Shown: one piece after another, positions 1 through 9,909 of the stretch
Numbering within the stretch: the first letter of the stretch is position 1
How the letters are laid out: each line of letters starts with the position of its first letter
Program-made: the position numbers and the translations under genes
Source: an uncultured Bacteroidota bacterium
GTDB lineage: Bacteria > Bacteroidota > Bacteroidia > 2-12-FULL-35-15
Reading direction: 5' to 3'
Length of the DNA: 43,867 nucleotides
Assembly: GCA_903919535.1 (NCBI GenBank)
Contig: CAIXIP010000084.1
Span: 1-43,867, forward strand
The notes under the pieces: generated by a model
What the model was told of the DNA's origin: nothing
The model's database searches: none
The model's input: the letters and a program-made list of their open reading frames with translations, nothing else

Positions 1-11
1 ATCTTGTCCAT
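1..11 (-). CDS. ftsZ: Probable first codons of ftsZ (cut by window edge)
   Basis: Read on the minus strand, an ATG begins at position 11 and encodes Met-Asp-Lys before the window ends. It lies 41 bases downstream of the ftsA stop. In almost all dcw clusters ftsZ follows ftsA, and Bacteroidota FtsZ proteins can begin with such residues. Only three complete codons are visible, so the assignment rests on gene order. Confidence 0.45.
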
Positions 12-52
12 AGTTACTAACTATTGAATGTTAATTTCCATAATTAAAGAAT

Positions 53-1327
53 TTATTTTTGCACAGAATCTTCATCAAAGAATTTTTTGATTTTATCAAT
101 GAACCCTGTTGATTTTTCTTTTGAATGACCTTTTATAGTTGTTTCCGGAATTGCAGTTACATTCTTATTTTTCTTATCCAGTGTCTGCAAGCCCTTCATA
201 ACAAGACCTACTGAGGTTGCAAACATCGGGCTGGTTACTTCATCGCTTCCTTTTGCAAGATGTTCATTTGGATAACCAATACGAGTATCCATTCCCGTAA
301 TGTACTCAACCAATTGAGTAACATGTTTCAATTGTGCTCCACCACCCGTAATTACTATTCCTGCAATTAATTTTTTTTCGTAACCTGAATTTTTTATTTC
401 ATAAAACACATGTTCAATAATTTCTTCCATGCGAGCTTGAATGATATTGGAAAGATTTTTAACAGAGATTTCTTTATGGGGACGACCTCTTAAACCTGGG
501 ATAGAAACAATTTCATTTTCCTGATTTTCGCTTGCCAATGCTGAACCGAATTTTATTTTCAATAATTCCGCCTGATTTTTTATGATTGTGCAGCCTTCTT
601 TAACATCTTCTGTGATTACGTTTCCACCAAATGGTATTACCGCAGTATGACGTATTATTCCATTCTGAAATATTGCAACATCTGTTGTTCCACCACCAAT
701 ATCGACTAACACAACACCTGCTTCTTTTTCTTCATCACTTAAAACGGCATCAGCAGAAGCAAGTGGCTCTAGAGTTAATTCTGAAACAGCTAAGCCTGAT
801 TTCTGAATACACTTGTAAATATTTTTTGCAGCAGCAATTTGCCCGGAGATAATATGAAAGTTTGCCTCTAAACGAATCCCTGACATTCCTATCGGATTTT
901 TTATTCCAGGTTCACTGTCAATAATATATTCTTGTGGCAACACATGTATAATTTCTTCTCCCGGCTGCATCACTAATTTAAACATGTCGTCAATTAATGA
1001 ATCGATATCTTTTTGAGAGATTTCTTCTTCGCCACTTGAACGGGTTTTAATACCTCGGTGTTGCATGCTACGAATGTGTTGACCTGCAATACCTACATTC
1101 ACTATTTTAATATCTACACCTGATTTTGCCTCTGCATCAGTAACAGCTGTTTTGATAGATTGAACAGTCTGGTCAATATTTTGAACAACACCACGTGCAA
1201 CACCAAACGATTCGGATTTACCCATTCCAAGAATTTCAATTTTTCCGAATTCATTTCTGCGACCTACGATGGCAACAATTTTTGTTGTTCCTATGTCTAA
1301 ACCTACTACAATTTCTGATGGCTCCAT
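53..1327 (-). CDS. ftsA: Cell division protein FtsA
   Basis: FtsA is an actin-like ATPase that tethers FtsZ filaments to the inner membrane and recruits the divisome. The 424-residue protein starts with the actin-fold phosphate-1 motif (VGLDIGTTK, about residues 8-16), has a second phosphate motif VLVDIGGGTTD near residue 207, and the adenosine motif ITGGGAQL near residue 328. The C-terminus, after a variable linker, is a short amphipathic stretch (FIDKIKKFF), the membrane-targeting helix typical of FtsA. The length is normal. It begins 6 bases after the ftsQ stop and is followed by a probable ftsZ, so it belongs to the same transcript. The start is ATG with no clear Shine-Dalgarno sequence. 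Confidence 0.97.
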   Translation of the reverse strand: MEPSEIVVGLDIGTTKIVAIVGRRNEFGKIEILGMGKSESFGVARGVVQNIDQTVQSIKTAVTDAEAKSGVDIKIVNVGIAGQHIRSMQHRGIKTRSSGEEEISQKDIDSLIDDMFKLVMQPGEEIIHVLPQEYIIDSEPGIKNPIGMSGIRLEANFHIISGQIAAAKNIYKCIQKSGLAVSELTLEPLASADAVLSDEEKEAGVVLVDIGGGTTDVAIFQNGIIRHTAVIPFGGNVITEDVKEGCTIIKNQAELLKIKFGSALASENQENEIVSIPGLRGRPHKEISVKNLSNIIQARMEEIIEHVFYEIKNSGYEKKLIAGIVITGGGAQLKHVTQLVEYITGMDTRIGYPNEHLAKGSDEVTSPMFATSVGLVMKGLQTLDKKNKNVTAIPETTIKGHSKEKSTGFIDKIKKFFDEDSVQK

Positions 1328-1333
1328 TACAAT

Positions 1334-2140
1334 TTATTTTTTAGTACAAACTATTTGATTCTTGAATTTTAAATTTATTGTTGAATATTTATCCCACCAA
1401 CCAGTGGTATTTAAACCTTGCTGATAGAATGTTAATAATTTTTTGAATTTTTCATCCATAGCGGTAGTGTCTCCAAATATTATTTTTTGGTTACCTACCA
1501 TAGGAACAATTTCCATATCCTTTTCATCATTAATATATATCTGATGTACTTGTGATTTCCAAAATTCATCAGCATTAATATAGTTGGCCATCGCAAATAA
1601 TTCGCCCAACATACTTGTTGCACTTAACAAACTATCCTTTGAAATATCGGTTACAGAATATTTATAACGAGAAGCAAATGGTTCTAAAATATTTCCATTC
1701 ACAACCAAAACCTTAGCTGTATATTTATCTGAAAGAGGCATTAATTTCCCTTGCTCATCTAGATAATAACTATCACCATTACTATTGATTACCCGAATTA
1801 CTGGCTTTCTTTGTTTTACATTAATTTTTACTTCACCATCAATCGACATGCTAACTTCAGAATTTGCAATATCGGCATGACTATTTAAAACGTTCTCCAA
1901 TTCTGGAATATTTATTGTCGATTTAGGCTGGCCAACAATCGAATCACCACGGTCTTTAAGAAGCTGTTTGATGTCATCTTTATCAATAAAATCTACATCT
2001 CCGTCCTGACTAACATTAACAGTTAAACGACTACAACACAATGCAGCTTGCTGTTTATTAACAAACCCCATAGTGATGAACAAGCCAATAATTAAAATCG
2101 ACCACATGGTAATAAATAATATTTTTTTAAACTTTTTCAA
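1334..2140 (-). CDS. ftsQ: Cell division protein FtsQ/DivIB-like
   Basis: This 268-residue bitopic protein has a short basic N-terminus, one membrane segment at about residues 7-26, and a periplasmic remainder. The part after the membrane anchor (residues 35-100) fits a POTRA-like region and the C-terminal half fits the FtsQ beta domain, though sequence conservation in this family is weak. FtsQ bridges FtsL and other divisome components. Its place between murC and ftsA is the standard position. The start codon is TTG (2138-2140); no ATG lies nearby in frame. The TTG sits in the second copy (in reading direction) of a perfect 14-bp tandem duplication, and the first copy's TTG runs into a stop, so only the second works as a start. 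Confidence 0.88.
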   Translation of the reverse strand: MKKFKKILFITMWSILIIGLFITMGFVNKQQAALCCSRLTVNVSQDGDVDFIDKDDIKQLLKDRGDSIVGQPKSTINIPELENVLNSHADIANSEVSMSIDGEVKINVKQRKPVIRVINSNGDSYYLDEQGKLMPLSDKYTAKVLVVNGNILEPFASRYKYSVTDISKDSLLSATSMLGELFAMANYINADEFWKSQVHQIYINDEKDMEIVPMVGNQKIIFGDTTAMDEKFKKLLTFYQQGLNTTGWWDKYSTINLKFKNQIVCTKK

Positions 2141-2163
2141 ACTATTTTATTCAAACTATTTTA
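2136..2163 (-). repeat. 14-bp perfect tandem duplication over the ftsQ start
   Basis: On the plus strand, ttcaaactatttta occurs at 2136-2149 and again at 2150-2163 with no gap. The duplication includes the TTG start codon of ftsQ and doubles the distance from the murC stop. It looks like a slippage event at a translation start. Confidence 0.9.
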
Positions 2164-2171
2164 AACTTTCT

Positions 2172-3578
2172 TTAGATACAATTATCCGATAGAAATTTTC
2201 GCAAAGGCTCAACAACAGTATCGATGTCTCCTGCGCCCATTGTAATTAAAACTTCTAACTTCCTTTTGCTTACTTCTTCAACTATATCTTTTTTCTGACA
2301 AATACTTTTATGAGATGATCTCATTTTATTCAACAACATTTTCGAATTTACTCCTTCCAAAGGCAATTCACGTGCAGGATATATTTCCAATAAAATACAT
2401 TCGTCCAAAAGATCTAAGCTCTTAGCAAAATCATCAGCAAAATCTCTCGTCCGTGAAAACAAATGAGGCTGAAAAATTCCAGTTATCTTTTTTCCAGGAT
2501 ACATCTCTTTTGCTGAATTAATTGTTGCTTTCAGTTCTTCTGGATGATGTGCATAATCATCTATATAAACCAACTCATCTGTTTTGATCTGATAATCAAA
2601 TCTGCGTTTAACTCCACTAAATGATTTTAATGCTTCACGAATCTCTGTTTCAGAAATCCCCATTTCGCATGCAACTGCTACAGCTGCTATTGAATTTTCA
2701 ACATTATGTAATCCAGGCAAGCCCAATGTCATATTTTTAAAAACACCTTTTGGAGTTACAATTTCATAATGATAAACTGCATTCTCAATCTTTATATTAT
2801 CAGCAAAATAATTTGATGTTGAATCACTGACAGAATAGGTTATTGGTGTGTTAGCAGAATTAATTTTGCTGACAATATTTTTCTTCAAGATCAATTTTGA
2901 TCTTACTTGTTTTGCAAACAATGAAAATGATTCTTCAACTTGCTCTTTGTTACCATAAATATCTAAATGATCAGCATCAACCGAAGTTATAACAGCAATT
3001 TCGGGATGTAATGTTAAAAATGAACGATCATATTCGTCCGCCTCAACAACTACTATATTATTGTTTGTTACACTTTGATTATTACTTTTTAAGGTAGAGC
3101 TGAGCAATAAATTTGTATTGTAATTTTTTGTGATGCCACCCAAAAAAGCTGAAGGGTCAAGATTTGCATATCTCAAAATGTGCGCGATCAATGATGATGT
3201 AGTGGTTTTACCATGCGTTCCGGATACAGCGATTGTTCGCGAAGTTTCGGTTATTATCCCCAATACTTCAGCCCTTTTTTTAATGTTAAACCCATTAATA
3301 TTAAAATAAACAAACTCGCTGTGATCCTTTGGAACTGCAGGCGTATAAACTATTAAAATTTGAGATTTGAGATTTACAGACTTAAAGCCTTCTGCAATCA
3401 AATCTATGTTATCTTCAAAATGAATTTCAATTCCTTCAGCAATTAATTCATCAGTAAGTTTCGTTGAAGTTTTATCATACCCACTTACATTTTTCCCCAT
3501 CGCTTTAAAATAACGAGCTAAGGCACTCATTCCAATGCCTCCAATACCAAGAAAATATATGTGCGTAAAACTCTTCAA
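2172..3578 (-). CDS. murC: UDP-N-acetylmuramate--L-alanine ligase MurC
   Basis: MurC adds L-alanine to UDP-MurNAc, the first amino-acid step of peptidoglycan precursor synthesis in the cytoplasm. The 468-residue protein has the N-terminal Rossmann motif FLGIGGIGMSALA (about residues 9-21), the Mur ligase ATP loop SGTHGKTTTSS near residue 121, the VVEADEYDRSF segment near residue 178, and the C-terminal domain motif DDYAHHPEEL near residue 342. These are diagnostic of MurC rather than MurD, MurE or MurF. The start is TTG (3576-3578), 13 bases after the murG stop; it must lie here because the conserved Rossmann motif begins only eight residues later and there is no ATG before it. Confidence 0.97.
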   Translation of the reverse strand: MKSFTHIYFLGIGGIGMSALARYFKAMGKNVSGYDKTSTKLTDELIAEGIEIHFEDNIDLIAEGFKSVNLKSQILIVYTPAVPKDHSEFVYFNINGFNIKKRAEVLGIITETSRTIAVSGTHGKTTTSSLIAHILRYANLDPSAFLGGITKNYNTNLLLSSTLKSNNQSVTNNNIVVVEADEYDRSFLTLHPEIAVITSVDADHLDIYGNKEQVEESFSLFAKQVRSKLILKKNIVSKINSANTPITYSVSDSTSNYFADNIKIENAVYHYEIVTPKGVFKNMTLGLPGLHNVENSIAAVAVACEMGISETEIREALKSFSGVKRRFDYQIKTDELVYIDDYAHHPEELKATINSAKEMYPGKKITGIFQPHLFSRTRDFADDFAKSLDLLDECILLEIYPARELPLEGVNSKMLLNKMRSSHKSICQKKDIVEEVSKRKLEVLITMGAGDIDTVVEPLRKFLSDNCI

Positions 3579-3591
3579 CTTTCTGCTATTA

Positions 3592-4701
3592 TTATTTTTT
3601 ATTATTTATTAAGTTCAATACTTCATTTGCAATGACCTTTGCAGAATCATGCATAGCTAACTTTGATATATTTTCCGACAACTTAAAGCATGTTTCATCA
3701 TCTTTTATTAAACTAATAGCTTGCTCACACAAATTCTCACGCGCTTCTGAATCCTTAATGATAATTGCAGCGTTGTATGTAACAAGTGCCATTGCATTTT
3801 TAGTTTGATGATCTTCTGCTGCGGTTGGCAATGGAATAAATATGCAAGGTTTTTTCACTAAACATAATTCGGATACAGAACTTGCACCGGCTCTTGAAAT
3901 AACCATATCTGCAACGGCATAAGCATAATCCATCTTTTGAATAAAGTCGAATGCTTTTATTCCTTTTTCTTCAAATTGAGAAACAGCTTGTTTTGCAGTA
4001 TTCAGAAAGGCTGTACCTGTTTGCCAAATTAATTGAACGTTATTTTTTTCAAATGCTTCTAGACATTTTAATATACTTTCGTTAATTGTTCTTGCACCTT
4101 GACTTCCACCAATCACTAATATTATTTTTTTTTCTCCACTCAAACCAAATTGCTCCAATCCTCGATCACGTTTACCTTCTAAAGTCAGGATATCTTGCCG
4201 AACAGGATTGCCAGTTAAAATAATTTTTTCTTTCGGAAAGAATTTTTCCATTCCCGAATAGGCAACACAAATACGATTTACCTTTTTAGAAAGAATTTTG
4301 TTTGTTACCCCAGCATATGAATTTTGTTCTTGAATTAAGGTTGGTATTCCATAATTTGATGCAACCCTTAACATAGGCCCGCTTGCGTAACCACCAGTAC
4401 CAATTACAGCATCAGGCTTAAAAGATCTTACAATTTTTTTCGCCTTCATTAAACTACTGATAACTTTAAATGGAAAAGCAAAATTCGACATAGAAAATTT
4501 CCGCTGAAATCCTGAAATCCATAGGCCTTCGATTTTATATCCAGCTGCAGGCACTTTTTCCATTTCCATTTTTCCTTCAGCACCAACAAATAAAAACTCA
4601 GTATCAGGTCTCAGTGCTTTGATTGCATTAGCAATAGCAATGGCAGGAAAAATATGTCCGCCTGTACCTCCACCACTAACAATTATTCTAAGCGGTTTCA
4701 T
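3592..4701 (-). CDS. murG: Lipid II synthase MurG (GlcNAc transferase)
   Basis: MurG transfers GlcNAc from UDP-GlcNAc to lipid I at the inner face of the cytoplasmic membrane, making lipid II. The protein (369 residues from this start) has the N-terminal glycine-rich loop GGGTGGHIFPA, the GGSQGA loop of the second domain, and the sugar-nucleotide motif RAGASSVSEL followed by PLPTAAEDHQ, all characteristic of GT28 MurG. An upstream in-frame TTG would add 14 residues, but the ATG at 4699-4701 is preferred: it directly precedes the conserved core and has a strong Shine-Dalgarno sequence. The gene overlaps the end of ftsW by 14 bases. Confidence 0.97.
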   Translation of the reverse strand: MKPLRIIVSGGGTGGHIFPAIAIANAIKALRPDTEFLFVGAEGKMEMEKVPAAGYKIEGLWISGFQRKFSMSNFAFPFKVISSLMKAKKIVRSFKPDAVIGTGGYASGPMLRVASNYGIPTLIQEQNSYAGVTNKILSKKVNRICVAYSGMEKFFPKEKIILTGNPVRQDILTLEGKRDRGLEQFGLSGEKKIILVIGGSQGARTINESILKCLEAFEKNNVQLIWQTGTAFLNTAKQAVSQFEEKGIKAFDFIQKMDYAYAVADMVISRAGASSVSELCLVKKPCIFIPLPTAAEDHQTKNAMALVTYNAAIIIKDSEARENLCEQAISLIKDDETCFKLSENISKLAMHDSAKVIANEVLNLINNKK

Positions 4702-5836
4702 GATTACCTCCTTCCTTTTCGAGTTCGTTTTCGCGACTAACACTTAATATCACTCCAATCGATATACTTGTGAACCAGATAGAAGTTCCACCCATACTTA
4801 TCAATGGAAGGGGCTGACCAGTTACAGGGAATAAATTTACCGCTACTGCCATATTTATCATTGCCTGAAAAACCAGACTAAATGTTAATCCAATAGCTAG
4901 TAAACTTCCAAATGTTTTTTCACTCTTATTTGCAATGTTAACACCCCGAAATAACAAAACGAGATATAAAAAAATAATAATTACTGCTGCAGCTAAGCCC
5001 CATTCTTCAATAACAATAGCAAAAATAAAATCAGATGATGCCTGAGGCAAAAAATTCCTTTGCATACTATTACCCGGCCCTTGAGGCACTCTACCTCTGG
5101 CAATAGCAATTTTTGCTTGTTCGGCTTGGAAATTGCTTTCGCTATCACCGGAGCTAAAATTTTCTATCCGAGCTTTCCATGTCTCGCCACGCTTGACTAT
5201 TTTAGGGAAATTAAATATTAACACTATCAATAAAGTTCCTAATAGTAAACCCGATGCAAGTAGAATCAACAAATGCTTTGTATTCATTCTACCAATAAAC
5301 ATTAACACAAGGCAAGTCAAAAACAATAAAGCTGCTGTTGAAAAATTTGCAGGCAAGATCAATGCACAAATAACCCCTACAGGAATTATTATAGGCAAGA
5401 ATGCTTGCTTAAAATCTTTTATAACATCTTGTTTTATTGCCAACATACGTGCAACATATGTTATCAATGCAAGCTTTGCAAAATCTGATGTTTGAAAAGT
5501 TAATGATGTTCCGGGTATAGCGAGCCATCGACTAGCTTCGCCTGCACTTACTCCTTTAAATAATGTATATAGTAATAATGGTGCAGCTAAAAATAGAGCA
5601 ATCTGTGAGATACGTGAGAAATAAGAATATTTTACTTTATGAATTAAATACATCAAAAATATTCCGGATGCAACAATAAAAACATGTTTGATCAAGTAGG
5701 ATCCCGTATCGCCTCCTTTAAAACGATAAGCCAATGCTACAACTGAACTGTAAACAACCAACACAGATAAAAGGGATAGCAGCAAAACTACTGTCCAAAT
5801 AACTTTATCCCCTTTTATGTATTTAAATAAATTCAT
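4688..5836 (-). CDS. ftsW: SEDS peptidoglycan glycosyltransferase FtsW
   Basis: FtsW is a polytopic membrane protein of the SEDS family that polymerises lipid II together with the class B penicillin-binding protein FtsI at the septum. The 382-residue protein has about ten hydrophobic segments. It carries SEDS landmarks: SRWLAIPG near residue 103, and near the C-terminus PVTGQPLPLISMGGTS followed by a last membrane helix. It lies between murD and murG, the usual location for FtsW rather than the rod-associated RodA. Its last codons contain the murG Shine-Dalgarno sequence and overlap murG by 14 bases. Confidence 0.95.
   Translation of the reverse strand: MNLFKYIKGDKVIWTVVLLLSLLSVLVVYSSVVALAYRFKGGDTGSYLIKHVFIVASGIFLMYLIHKVKYSYFSRISQIALFLAAPLLLYTLFKGVSAGEASRWLAIPGTSLTFQTSDFAKLALITYVARMLAIKQDVIKDFKQAFLPIIIPVGVICALILPANFSTAALLFLTCLVLMFIGRMNTKHLLILLASGLLLGTLLIVLIFNFPKIVKRGETWKARIENFSSGDSESNFQAEQAKIAIARGRVPQGPGNSMQRNFLPQASSDFIFAIVIEEWGLAAAVIIIFLYLVLLFRGVNIANKSEKTFGSLLAIGLTFSLVFQAMINMAVAVNLFPVTGQPLPLISMGGTSIWFTSISIGVILSVSRENELEKEGGNHETA
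4707..4713 (-). promoter_or_regulatory. Strong Shine-Dalgarno sequence for murG
   Basis: On the minus strand AAGGAGG lies 5 bases before the murG ATG, inside the last codons of ftsW. Most genes in this window have no such motif, so its presence here decides the murG start and suggests reinitiation or coupling at the ftsW/murG overlap. Confidence 0.85.
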
Positions 5837-5850
5837 GCTTTTACTTTATT

Positions 5851-7191
5851 TTACAATGCGCGAACTGCTTGTTTAAATTGTGTTCCGCGATCTTCATAAT
5901 TTTCAAACAAATCGAAACTTGCACAAGCAGGAGACAACAAAACAGTATCTCCTTTTTTACCTATTTTGTATGCATGGGCTACGGCTTCTTTTGCAGAGTT
6001 TGCCTCAACAATAGTTTCAACCATACCACCAAAAGCTTTAATAATTTTTTTATTATCAGCGCCTAAACAAATAATTGCTTTTACTTTTTCTTTTACAAGA
6101 TCATTTAGCATGGAATAATCGTTCCCTTTATCAACACCACCAAGAATAAGGATAACAGGATTATTCATGCTTTCCAAAGCATACCATGTCGAATTTACAT
6201 TTGTAGCTTTTGAATCATTTATAAATTCAATACCATGAACATTTCCGACTAACTCCAATCGATGATCGATGTTATGAAAATCAGAAAGACTTTCACGAAT
6301 CGTTTCTTTTCTAATGTCAATCAATTTTCCGGCAACACCAGCGGCCATTGAATTGTACATGTTGTGTTTCCCTTGTAGTGCTAGTTCTTGTATTGTCATA
6401 AATAAAGGATTAGTGTTGTTTATTAATATTTCTAGTTGATTGTTTTCGTTTAAAAATGCTCCTTGATCAACTTTTTGTTTGATTGAAAAAGGGTATTGTT
6501 TTGCTCTAATTTTTTTATTTTTAATAATGCTCATTGTTACTTCATCATCAATGCAATAAATAAATGCATCATCTGAAGTTTGATTTTGAATTACTCTGAA
6601 TTTTGATTCTGCATAGTTTTCTAATTTGTAATCATATCTGTCCAAATGGTCGGGAGTGATGTTTAACAGAATTGCTATATCCGCCTTGAAATCAAACATC
6701 CCATCCAATTGAAAACTGCTTAATTCAATCACATAATAATCGAAACTGTTTTCTGCCACCTGCATTGCAAAACTTTGTCCAACGTTACCAGCAAGCCCTA
6801 CATTCAATCCTGCTTTTTTTAACATGTGATAAATCAACAGAGTTGTTGTTGTTTTCCCATTACTTCCAGTGATACAAATTTTCTTTGCATTTGTATATCT
6901 TCCCGCAAATTCAATTTCAGATATCACAGGAATTCCTTTTTTTTCCAACGCTTTTATTAAGTCTGCTTTATCAGGAATACCTGGACTTTTCACCACTTCA
7001 TCTGCATTCAGGATCAATTCTTCAGTATGCTTTTCATCTTCATACTTAATTCCACATTTTGAAAGAACGTTTTTGTACTTATCTTTTATTTTTCCTTTAT
7101 CAGAAAGAAAAACATCAAATCCTTTTTTTTGTGCAAGTACAGCAGTACCAACACCACTCTCTCCACCACCAAGTATTACAAGGCGTTTCAT
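5851..7191 (-). CDS. murD: UDP-N-acetylmuramoylalanine--D-glutamate ligase MurD
   Basis: MurD adds D-glutamate to UDP-MurNAc-L-Ala in the cytoplasm. The 446-residue protein opens with a Rossmann motif (ILGGGESGVG), then VKSPGIP near residue 63, the Mur ligase ATP loop ITGSNGKTTTT near residue 107, the ITPDHLDRY segment near residue 178, and the C-terminal FINDSKATN motif typical of MurD. The C-terminal SPACASFDLFENYEDRG is also a MurD signature. It starts one base after the mraY stop and lies 14 bases ahead of ftsW, so the genes are cotranscribed. Confidence 0.97.
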   Translation of the reverse strand: MKRLVILGGGESGVGTAVLAQKKGFDVFLSDKGKIKDKYKNVLSKCGIKYEDEKHTEELILNADEVVKSPGIPDKADLIKALEKKGIPVISEIEFAGRYTNAKKICITGSNGKTTTTLLIYHMLKKAGLNVGLAGNVGQSFAMQVAENSFDYYVIELSSFQLDGMFDFKADIAILLNITPDHLDRYDYKLENYAESKFRVIQNQTSDDAFIYCIDDEVTMSIIKNKKIRAKQYPFSIKQKVDQGAFLNENNQLEILINNTNPLFMTIQELALQGKHNMYNSMAAGVAGKLIDIRKETIRESLSDFHNIDHRLELVGNVHGIEFINDSKATNVNSTWYALESMNNPVILILGGVDKGNDYSMLNDLVKEKVKAIICLGADNKKIIKAFGGMVETIVEANSAKEAVAHAYKIGKKGDTVLLSPACASFDLFENYEDRGTQFKQAVRAL

Positions 7192-7192
7192 G

Positions 7193-8446
7193 TTATCTCA
7201 ATTTCAATGTTACTATGGTCAAAATCGCCAACATAATTCCTATGATCCAAAAACGAGAAACAATTTTTGATTCATGAAACCCTTTTTTTTGATAATGGTG
7301 ATGTAGTGGAGACATGAGAAAAATTCTGCGACCTTCTCCATATTTCTTTTTTGTGTATTTGAAATAAGCAACTTGCATCATTACAGACATGTTTTCAATT
7401 ACAAAAACTCCACAGAGTATAGGAATCAGCAATTCTTTTCTCGCCACAATGGCAAATACTGCAATAATTCCACCTAGTGTAAGGCTACCGGTATCTCCCA
7501 TAAACACTTGAGCAGGGTAGGCGTTATACCAAAGAAAACCAACGCAAGCTCCCACAAATGCAGAAATAAAAATTACCATTTCGCCAAAATTCGGGATGTA
7601 CATAATGTTGAGGTAATCAGCGAAAATCATGTTGCCGGATACGTATGCAAAAAGAGCTAATGTTGAGCCAATGATTGCAGATGTGCCTGTTGCGAGTCCG
7701 TCTATCCCGTCAGTAATATTTGCGCCATTTGAAACTGCTGTGATAATTATAATTACAGCGAGAATGTATATTATCCAGGTATATTTTCGCATTCCTTCAC
7801 CGAAAATTGCCATCAAAGAAGAATAATTGATTTCATTATCCTTTACGAATGGTATTGTAGTATTCGGTAATTTTCTATCAAGCATATAATGAACTTTTCC
7901 GTCAGTTTCAACTACTTTGGTGACTTTAGTAGAATCAACTTTCTGCACTAATTCCTGAGGAATCTCTACTTTCGTTTTAATATCCGGGTGAAAATAAACT
8001 GTTATACCCACAAACAAGCCTAGTCCAACTTGTCCTAACACTTTGAATTTCCCTGCAAGTCCTTTTTTATCTTTTTTAAATACTTTGATGTAATCATCTA
8101 AAAAACCTATTAATCCAAGCCAAATGGTTGAAACGATCATAAGGATGATATAAATATTATCGAGTCGTGCGAAAAGAAATGTAGGAACAAGAATCGCTGC
8201 AATAATAATTAACCCTCCCATTGTTGGAGTTCCAGCCTTTTGTTTTTCTCCCGCAAGTCCAAGGTCTCGAATAGTTTCCCCTACTTGCTTTTTTTGCAAG
8301 AGAAGAATAATCCGTTTTCCAAGCAACATTGAAATAATGAGGGAAACAAGAATAGCCATAGCTGCCCTAAAAGAGATATACTGAAACACTCCCGCACCAG
8401 GGAAATTAAAATGTTTGTCTAAAAAATTAAATAAGTAGTAGAACAT
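7193..8446 (-). CDS. mraY: Phospho-MurNAc-pentapeptide transferase MraY
   Basis: MraY transfers phospho-MurNAc-pentapeptide to undecaprenyl phosphate, making lipid I at the cytoplasmic membrane. The 417-residue protein is polytopic and contains the family motifs GTPTMGG near residue 73, [13 protein letters not shown] near residue 109, [13 protein letters not shown] near residue 242, the catalytic loop VFMGDTGSL near residue 312, and [12 protein letters not shown] near residue 381. At 417 residues it is longer than the roughly 360 of typical MraY; the extra residues are a hydrophilic stretch at about 150-200, known in other Bacteroidota MraY proteins. Its ATG overlaps the murE stop as TAATG. 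Confidence 0.97.
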   Translation of the reverse strand: MFYYLFNFLDKHFNFPGAGVFQYISFRAAMAILVSLIISMLLGKRIILLLQKKQVGETIRDLGLAGEKQKAGTPTMGGLIIIAAILVPTFLFARLDNIYIILMIVSTIWLGLIGFLDDYIKVFKKDKKGLAGKFKVLGQVGLGLFVGITVYFHPDIKTKVEIPQELVQKVDSTKVTKVVETDGKVHYMLDRKLPNTTIPFVKDNEINYSSLMAIFGEGMRKYTWIIYILAVIIIITAVSNGANITDGIDGLATGTSAIIGSTLALFAYVSGNMIFADYLNIMYIPNFGEMVIFISAFVGACVGFLWYNAYPAQVFMGDTGSLTLGGIIAVFAIVARKELLIPILCGVFVIENMSVMMQVAYFKYTKKKYGEGRRIFLMSPLHHHYQKKGFHESKIVSRFWIIGIMLAILTIVTLKLR

Positions 8447-9909
8447 TATTTTCCAAATAGTTTTAAGTTTTCCTGTAACACTTGCATATCATCAAATGAA
8501 TGCTTAACTCCTTTTATCTCTTGATATTTTTCATGCCCCTTACCAGCCACAAGTATTATGTCTCCAGCATTTGCAAACGAGCACGCTATTTTTATTGCTT
8601 CACTTCTATCTGTAATAGAAATAGTTTTTTTATTATTCACAACATCAACACCGTGTTGCATTTCTTTAATAATTGCATCAGGATCTTCGCTGCGTGGATT
8701 GTCTGAAGTAATAATTACTCTGTTACTTAGGTCACATGCAATTTTTGCCATGATTGGTCGCTTAGCAGAATCTCTGTCACCTCCGCAACCTACTATGGTA
8801 ATTACCTGTTCATTTCCAGTACGGATATCCGCAATTGTTTTTAATACGTTCATCAATGCGTCCGGAGTGTGCGCATAATCAACGATTCCTATTATCCCAT
8901 TATCACTTCGTACATGTTGGAAACGACCTTCAACAGAATTTAAAGAACTTAAAGTGGTTAGGACATTTAATTTATCTTCCTTCAACAAAACTGCAGTAGC
9001 ATATACAGCAAGCAAATTATAAGCATTGAAACTGCCGATAAGTTTGCTCCACATTTCCTGATTATCGATATTTAAAAGCAAACCACTGAATTGATTTTCT
9101 ACGACTCTGCATTTAAAATCAGCCATAGAACGAAGCGAATAAGTATACTTGGAGGCACGAGTATTTTGCAACATCACTTCACCATTTGCGTCATCTTTAT
9201 TTGTTAATGCAAATGAGTTACTCCCAAGTGAATCAAAAAAACATTTCTTTGCTTTGATATATTCGGCAAACGTTTTGTGATAATCTAAATGATCGTGCGT
9301 AATGTTTGTAAATACGCCACCAGCAAAATGAATTCCAGCAATACGGTTTTGAACAACAGCATGTGAACTTACTTCCATGAAACAGTGAGTACAGCCCTTA
9401 TCAATCATCTTACGAAGCAATTTATTTAATTGAATTGCATCGGGTGTGGTATGAGTTGAAGGAATAATTTCATCATTGATCTGATTTTTCACTGTTGAAA
9501 GCAAACCAACTTTATGTCCTAATTTTACAAATAGATTAAATAATAAGGTTACAGTTGTTGTTTTACCATTTGTTCCTGTAATGCCTATTAATTTAATATG
9601 TTCAGAAGGATTATCAAAATAATTACTCGCAATAATGCCTAACGCAATGGTGGTATCTTTTACTTTTATATATGTAACTTTTTCATTTTGTTGCGTAGGC
9701 AACTCTTCACATAAAATCGCAATAGCACCTTTTGCAATAGTATCATCGATATATTTATGCCCATCGCTCAGCGTACCTTTCACCGCAACAAATAAACTAT
9801 CCTTTTCGATTTTTCTAGAATCAAAACTGATAGTATTAATTGCAATATTGGTTGAGCCAACAACTTCAATTAATCCCGCTTTATATAATATGTCTTTTAA
9901 TAATTTCAT
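8446..9909 (-). CDS. murE: UDP-MurNAc-tripeptide synthetase MurE (meso-DAP type)
   Basis: MurE adds the third stem-peptide amino acid. The 487-residue protein has the ATP loop [11 protein letters not shown] at residues 109-119, a TTPDA motif near residue 154, the carbamylated-lysine region around AEYIKAKK (215-222), and the DNPR motif at 403-406. DNPR in this place is the known specificity signature for meso-diaminopimelate rather than lysine, as expected for a Gram-negative wall. It overlaps ftsI upstream and mraY downstream through TAATG junctions, which suggests translational coupling of the three. Confidence 0.97.
   Translation of the reverse strand: MKLLKDILYKAGLIEVVGSTNIAINTISFDSRKIEKDSLFVAVKGTLSDGHKYIDDTIAKGAIAILCEELPTQQNEKVTYIKVKDTTIALGIIASNYFDNPSEHIKLIGITGTNGKTTTVTLLFNLFVKLGHKVGLLSTVKNQINDEIIPSTHTTPDAIQLNKLLRKMIDKGCTHCFMEVSSHAVVQNRIAGIHFAGGVFTNITHDHLDYHKTFAEYIKAKKCFFDSLGSNSFALTNKDDANGEVMLQNTRASKYTYSLRSMADFKCRVVENQFSGLLLNIDNQEMWSKLIGSFNAYNLLAVYATAVLLKEDKLNVLTTLSSLNSVEGRFQHVRSDNGIIGIVDYAHTPDALMNVLKTIADIRTGNEQVITIVGCGGDRDSAKRPIMAKIACDLSNRVIITSDNPRSEDPDAIIKEMQHGVDVVNNKKTISITDRSEAIKIACSFANAGDIILVAGKGHEKYQEIKGVKHSFDDMQVLQENLKLFGK

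Noticed and set aside
4702-4743. Upstream in-frame TTG start for murG
   Set aside because: It would extend the overlap with ftsW and add non-conserved residues; the ATG at 4701 has a strong Shine-Dalgarno sequence.
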